Below are positions 50,242-51,380 of a stretch of 51,380 nucleotides of DNA, piece after piece. The notes under the pieces are model-generated. The model searched no databases. It worked only from the letters and a program-made list of their open reading frames with translations, and was not told the origin of the DNA. The translations under genes and the position numbers were made by a program. Origin of the DNA: Caldilineaceae bacterium (lineage in GTDB: Bacteria; Chloroflexota; Anaerolineae; Caldilineales; Caldilineaceae); contig JAPKMW010000085.1 of the NCBI GenBank assembly GCA_026645575.1, positions 1 through 51,380 on the forward strand. The letters run 5' to 3'. Position 1 is the first letter of the stretch. The number at the start of each line of letters is the position of its first letter.

Positions 50242-51219
50242 TCAAGCTGCTACAACTTCTCGAATCGCCTGGCTGATCCTACCTACATTCGGGATCGATG
50301 CATCTTCCAGCGGCGGGCTATAGGCCACCAATGCACCACCCATGTTGACCCGCTTCACTGGCGCATCCAGATAATAAATGCCCTTATCCGCCGCCAGCGA
50401 CACAATATCACCACCCCAGCCGGCGCCGTGGGGCGCTTCTTCGACAATCACCAGCCGATTGGTCTTGGCGATGGAGTTTAACACCGTCTCTTCGTCCAGC
50501 GGGACCATGCTGCGCAGGTCGATCACTTCCACGTCGATGCCTTCTTTGGCCAACGCTTCGGCGGCTTCCAACGCCCGGTGCATCATCAACTGGATAGCGA
50601 CAACCGTCACATCCTTGCCCTGGCGGCGCACTTTGGCCTTGCCCAGGGCCAGCGGCCCGGTGTCATCCGGCACATCTTCGCTCAGGTTGTAGAGACCTTT
50701 GTGTTCCAGCACAAAAACCGGATTGTTCTCGCGAATTGCGCCGCGCAGCAAACCGTAGGCATCGGTTGGCGTGCCGGGGGAGACGACCTTGATCCCCGGC
50801 GCATTCATCAACCACGATTCGGCGCACTGGCTATGTTGGGTGCCAAAGCCGCCGGCCACCCCTTGCGCCGCCCGAATGGTCAACGGCGCCACAAATTGGC
50901 CACCGCTCATGTAGCGATATTTGGCAATCTGATTGACAATCTGATCCATCGCCACCGGAATAAAATCGGCAAACATTAGTTCGGCCACGGGGCGTAGACC
51001 GGTAATCGCCGCGCCCAACGTCGCGCCAATAATCGCCTGCTCCGAAATAGGGGTATCGCGCACCCGGTTCGGGCCAAACTCTTGAAACAGCCCCGGCGTC
51101 ACCTTAAAAACGCCGCCAGCCTCGGCCACATCTTCGCCAAAGAAAATTACATCAGGATCGCTGCGCAACTCATCAGCCAGCGCCTTGCAGACCGCTTCGC
51201 GGTATGTCATGGTTGTCAT
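50242..51219 (-). CDS. pdhB: Pyruvate (or 2-oxoacid) dehydrogenase E1 component, beta subunit
   Basis: This ThDP-dependent E1 beta chain works with an alpha chain in oxidative decarboxylation of 2-oxoacids. The 325-residue protein has FFGEDVAEAGGVFKVTPGLF, the conserved RVRDTPISEQAIIGATLGAA, MFADFIPVAMDQIVNQIAKY and RAAQGVAGGFGTQHSQ. The C-terminal transketolase domain has VEVIDLRSMVPLDEETVLNS and VIVEEAPHGAGWG. Alpha subunit and E2 genes are not in the window; the alpha gene would be expected beyond the right edge, upstream of this leftward gene. Pyruvate, acetoin and branched-chain E1 beta cannot be separated with certainty. Confidence 0.93.
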   Translation of the reverse strand: MTTMTYREAVCKALADELRSDPDVIFFGEDVAEAGGVFKVTPGLFQEFGPNRVRDTPISEQAIIGATLGAAITGLRPVAELMFADFIPVAMDQIVNQIAKYRYMSGGQFVAPLTIRAAQGVAGGFGTQHSQCAESWLMNAPGIKVVSPGTPTDAYGLLRGAIRENNPVFVLEHKGLYNLSEDVPDDTGPLALGKAKVRRQGKDVTVVAIQLMMHRALEAAEALAKEGIDVEVIDLRSMVPLDEETVLNSIAKTNRLVIVEEAPHGAGWGGDIVSLAADKGIYYLDAPVKRVNMGGALVAYSPPLEDASIPNVGRISQAIREVVAA

Positions 51220-51244
51220 GTTTACTGTTCTCTCATCTCTTTGA

Positions 51245-51324
51245 TAAGAGATTGAGAGATTAAGAGATTGAGAGATTCTGTTATTCCACAGCGGAACTTA
51301 ATCTCTTAATCTCTCAATCTCTTA
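51245..51324. repeat. Word-repeat palindrome (GAGATTGAGAGATT type) upstream of pdhB
   Basis: The 25-base arm TAAGAGATTGAGAGATTAAG and on is matched exactly by 51300-51324. The words are those of the palindrome at 18736. In both cases the element lies directly upstream of a leftward gene. Confidence 0.9.
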
Positions 51325-51380
51325 ATAAGGTCAAATGAGCCAGAGGTCAAATTTGACAAGCCGTGATCGAACTAATCGGG

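Overview
The window is about 51 kb of bacterial chromosome. It looks like a member of the Chloroflexota, probably a filamentous Anaerolineae or Caldilineae relative. This is inferred from secreted proteins with Thr/Pro linkers and an LPLV-type C-terminus, giant SARP/STAND regulators, an ECF sigma factor paired with a LysM membrane protein, the two-S1-domain protein and a scattered his cluster. No rRNA, tRNA, CRISPR array, prophage or complete insertion sequence is visible. The only firm RNA gene is tmRNA.

Layout. 0.5-10 kb: polyphosphate kinase, malate dehydrogenase, a secreted FG-GAP protein, a CDP-alcohol phosphatidyltransferase, and an ECF sigma factor with a membrane LysM partner. 10-15.7 kb: a housekeeping block ffh-rpsP-khpA-rimM, then dprA and a mannose-1-phosphate guanylyltransferase. 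15.8-19.6 kb: an unrecognised two-pass membrane protein, a dGTPase and an SDR enzyme. 20-26.3 kb: two tandem giant SARP-type STAND/TPR regulators with near-identical DNA-binding halves, unrelated sensor halves and apparently leaderless starts. 26.6-32.5 kb: a small gene with an in-frame TGA, a metallo-beta-lactamase-fold hydrolase, an S1-domain protein, an M32 carboxypeptidase and a secreted DUF11-type protein. 32.6-37 kb: a heterodimeric ABC exporter behind a leader peptide and two intrinsic terminators. 37.3-42 kb: hisH, a histidine phosphatase, a degenerate HisA fused to NUDIX, hisF, hisI and hisE, all leftward. 42-51.4 kb: a DUF402-like protein, a nitrilase-family pseudoenzyme, lspA, rluD, an adenosine-deaminase-family protein, a zincin, two orphan antitoxin-like genes, sfsA, tmRNA and a pyruvate dehydrogenase E1 beta gene.

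The most unusual feature is the density of palindromes: more than 25, at most gene junctions. They fall into families. Some share a short apex or loop (GTCCGTGAC-like, or TCGACAAGCTC) while the flanking arms differ at every locus. Others are REP-like hairpins headed by GTAG, singly or as inverted pairs. Others have arms built from repeated short words. One sits inside an open reading frame without breaking it, one supplies the stop codons of two convergent genes, and one supplies a promoter -35 box. Together with the predicted attenuator before the ABC exporter and the HisA-NUDIX fusion, these are the items most worth following up.

All assignments are from reading the sequence and family knowledge. 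No searches were run.
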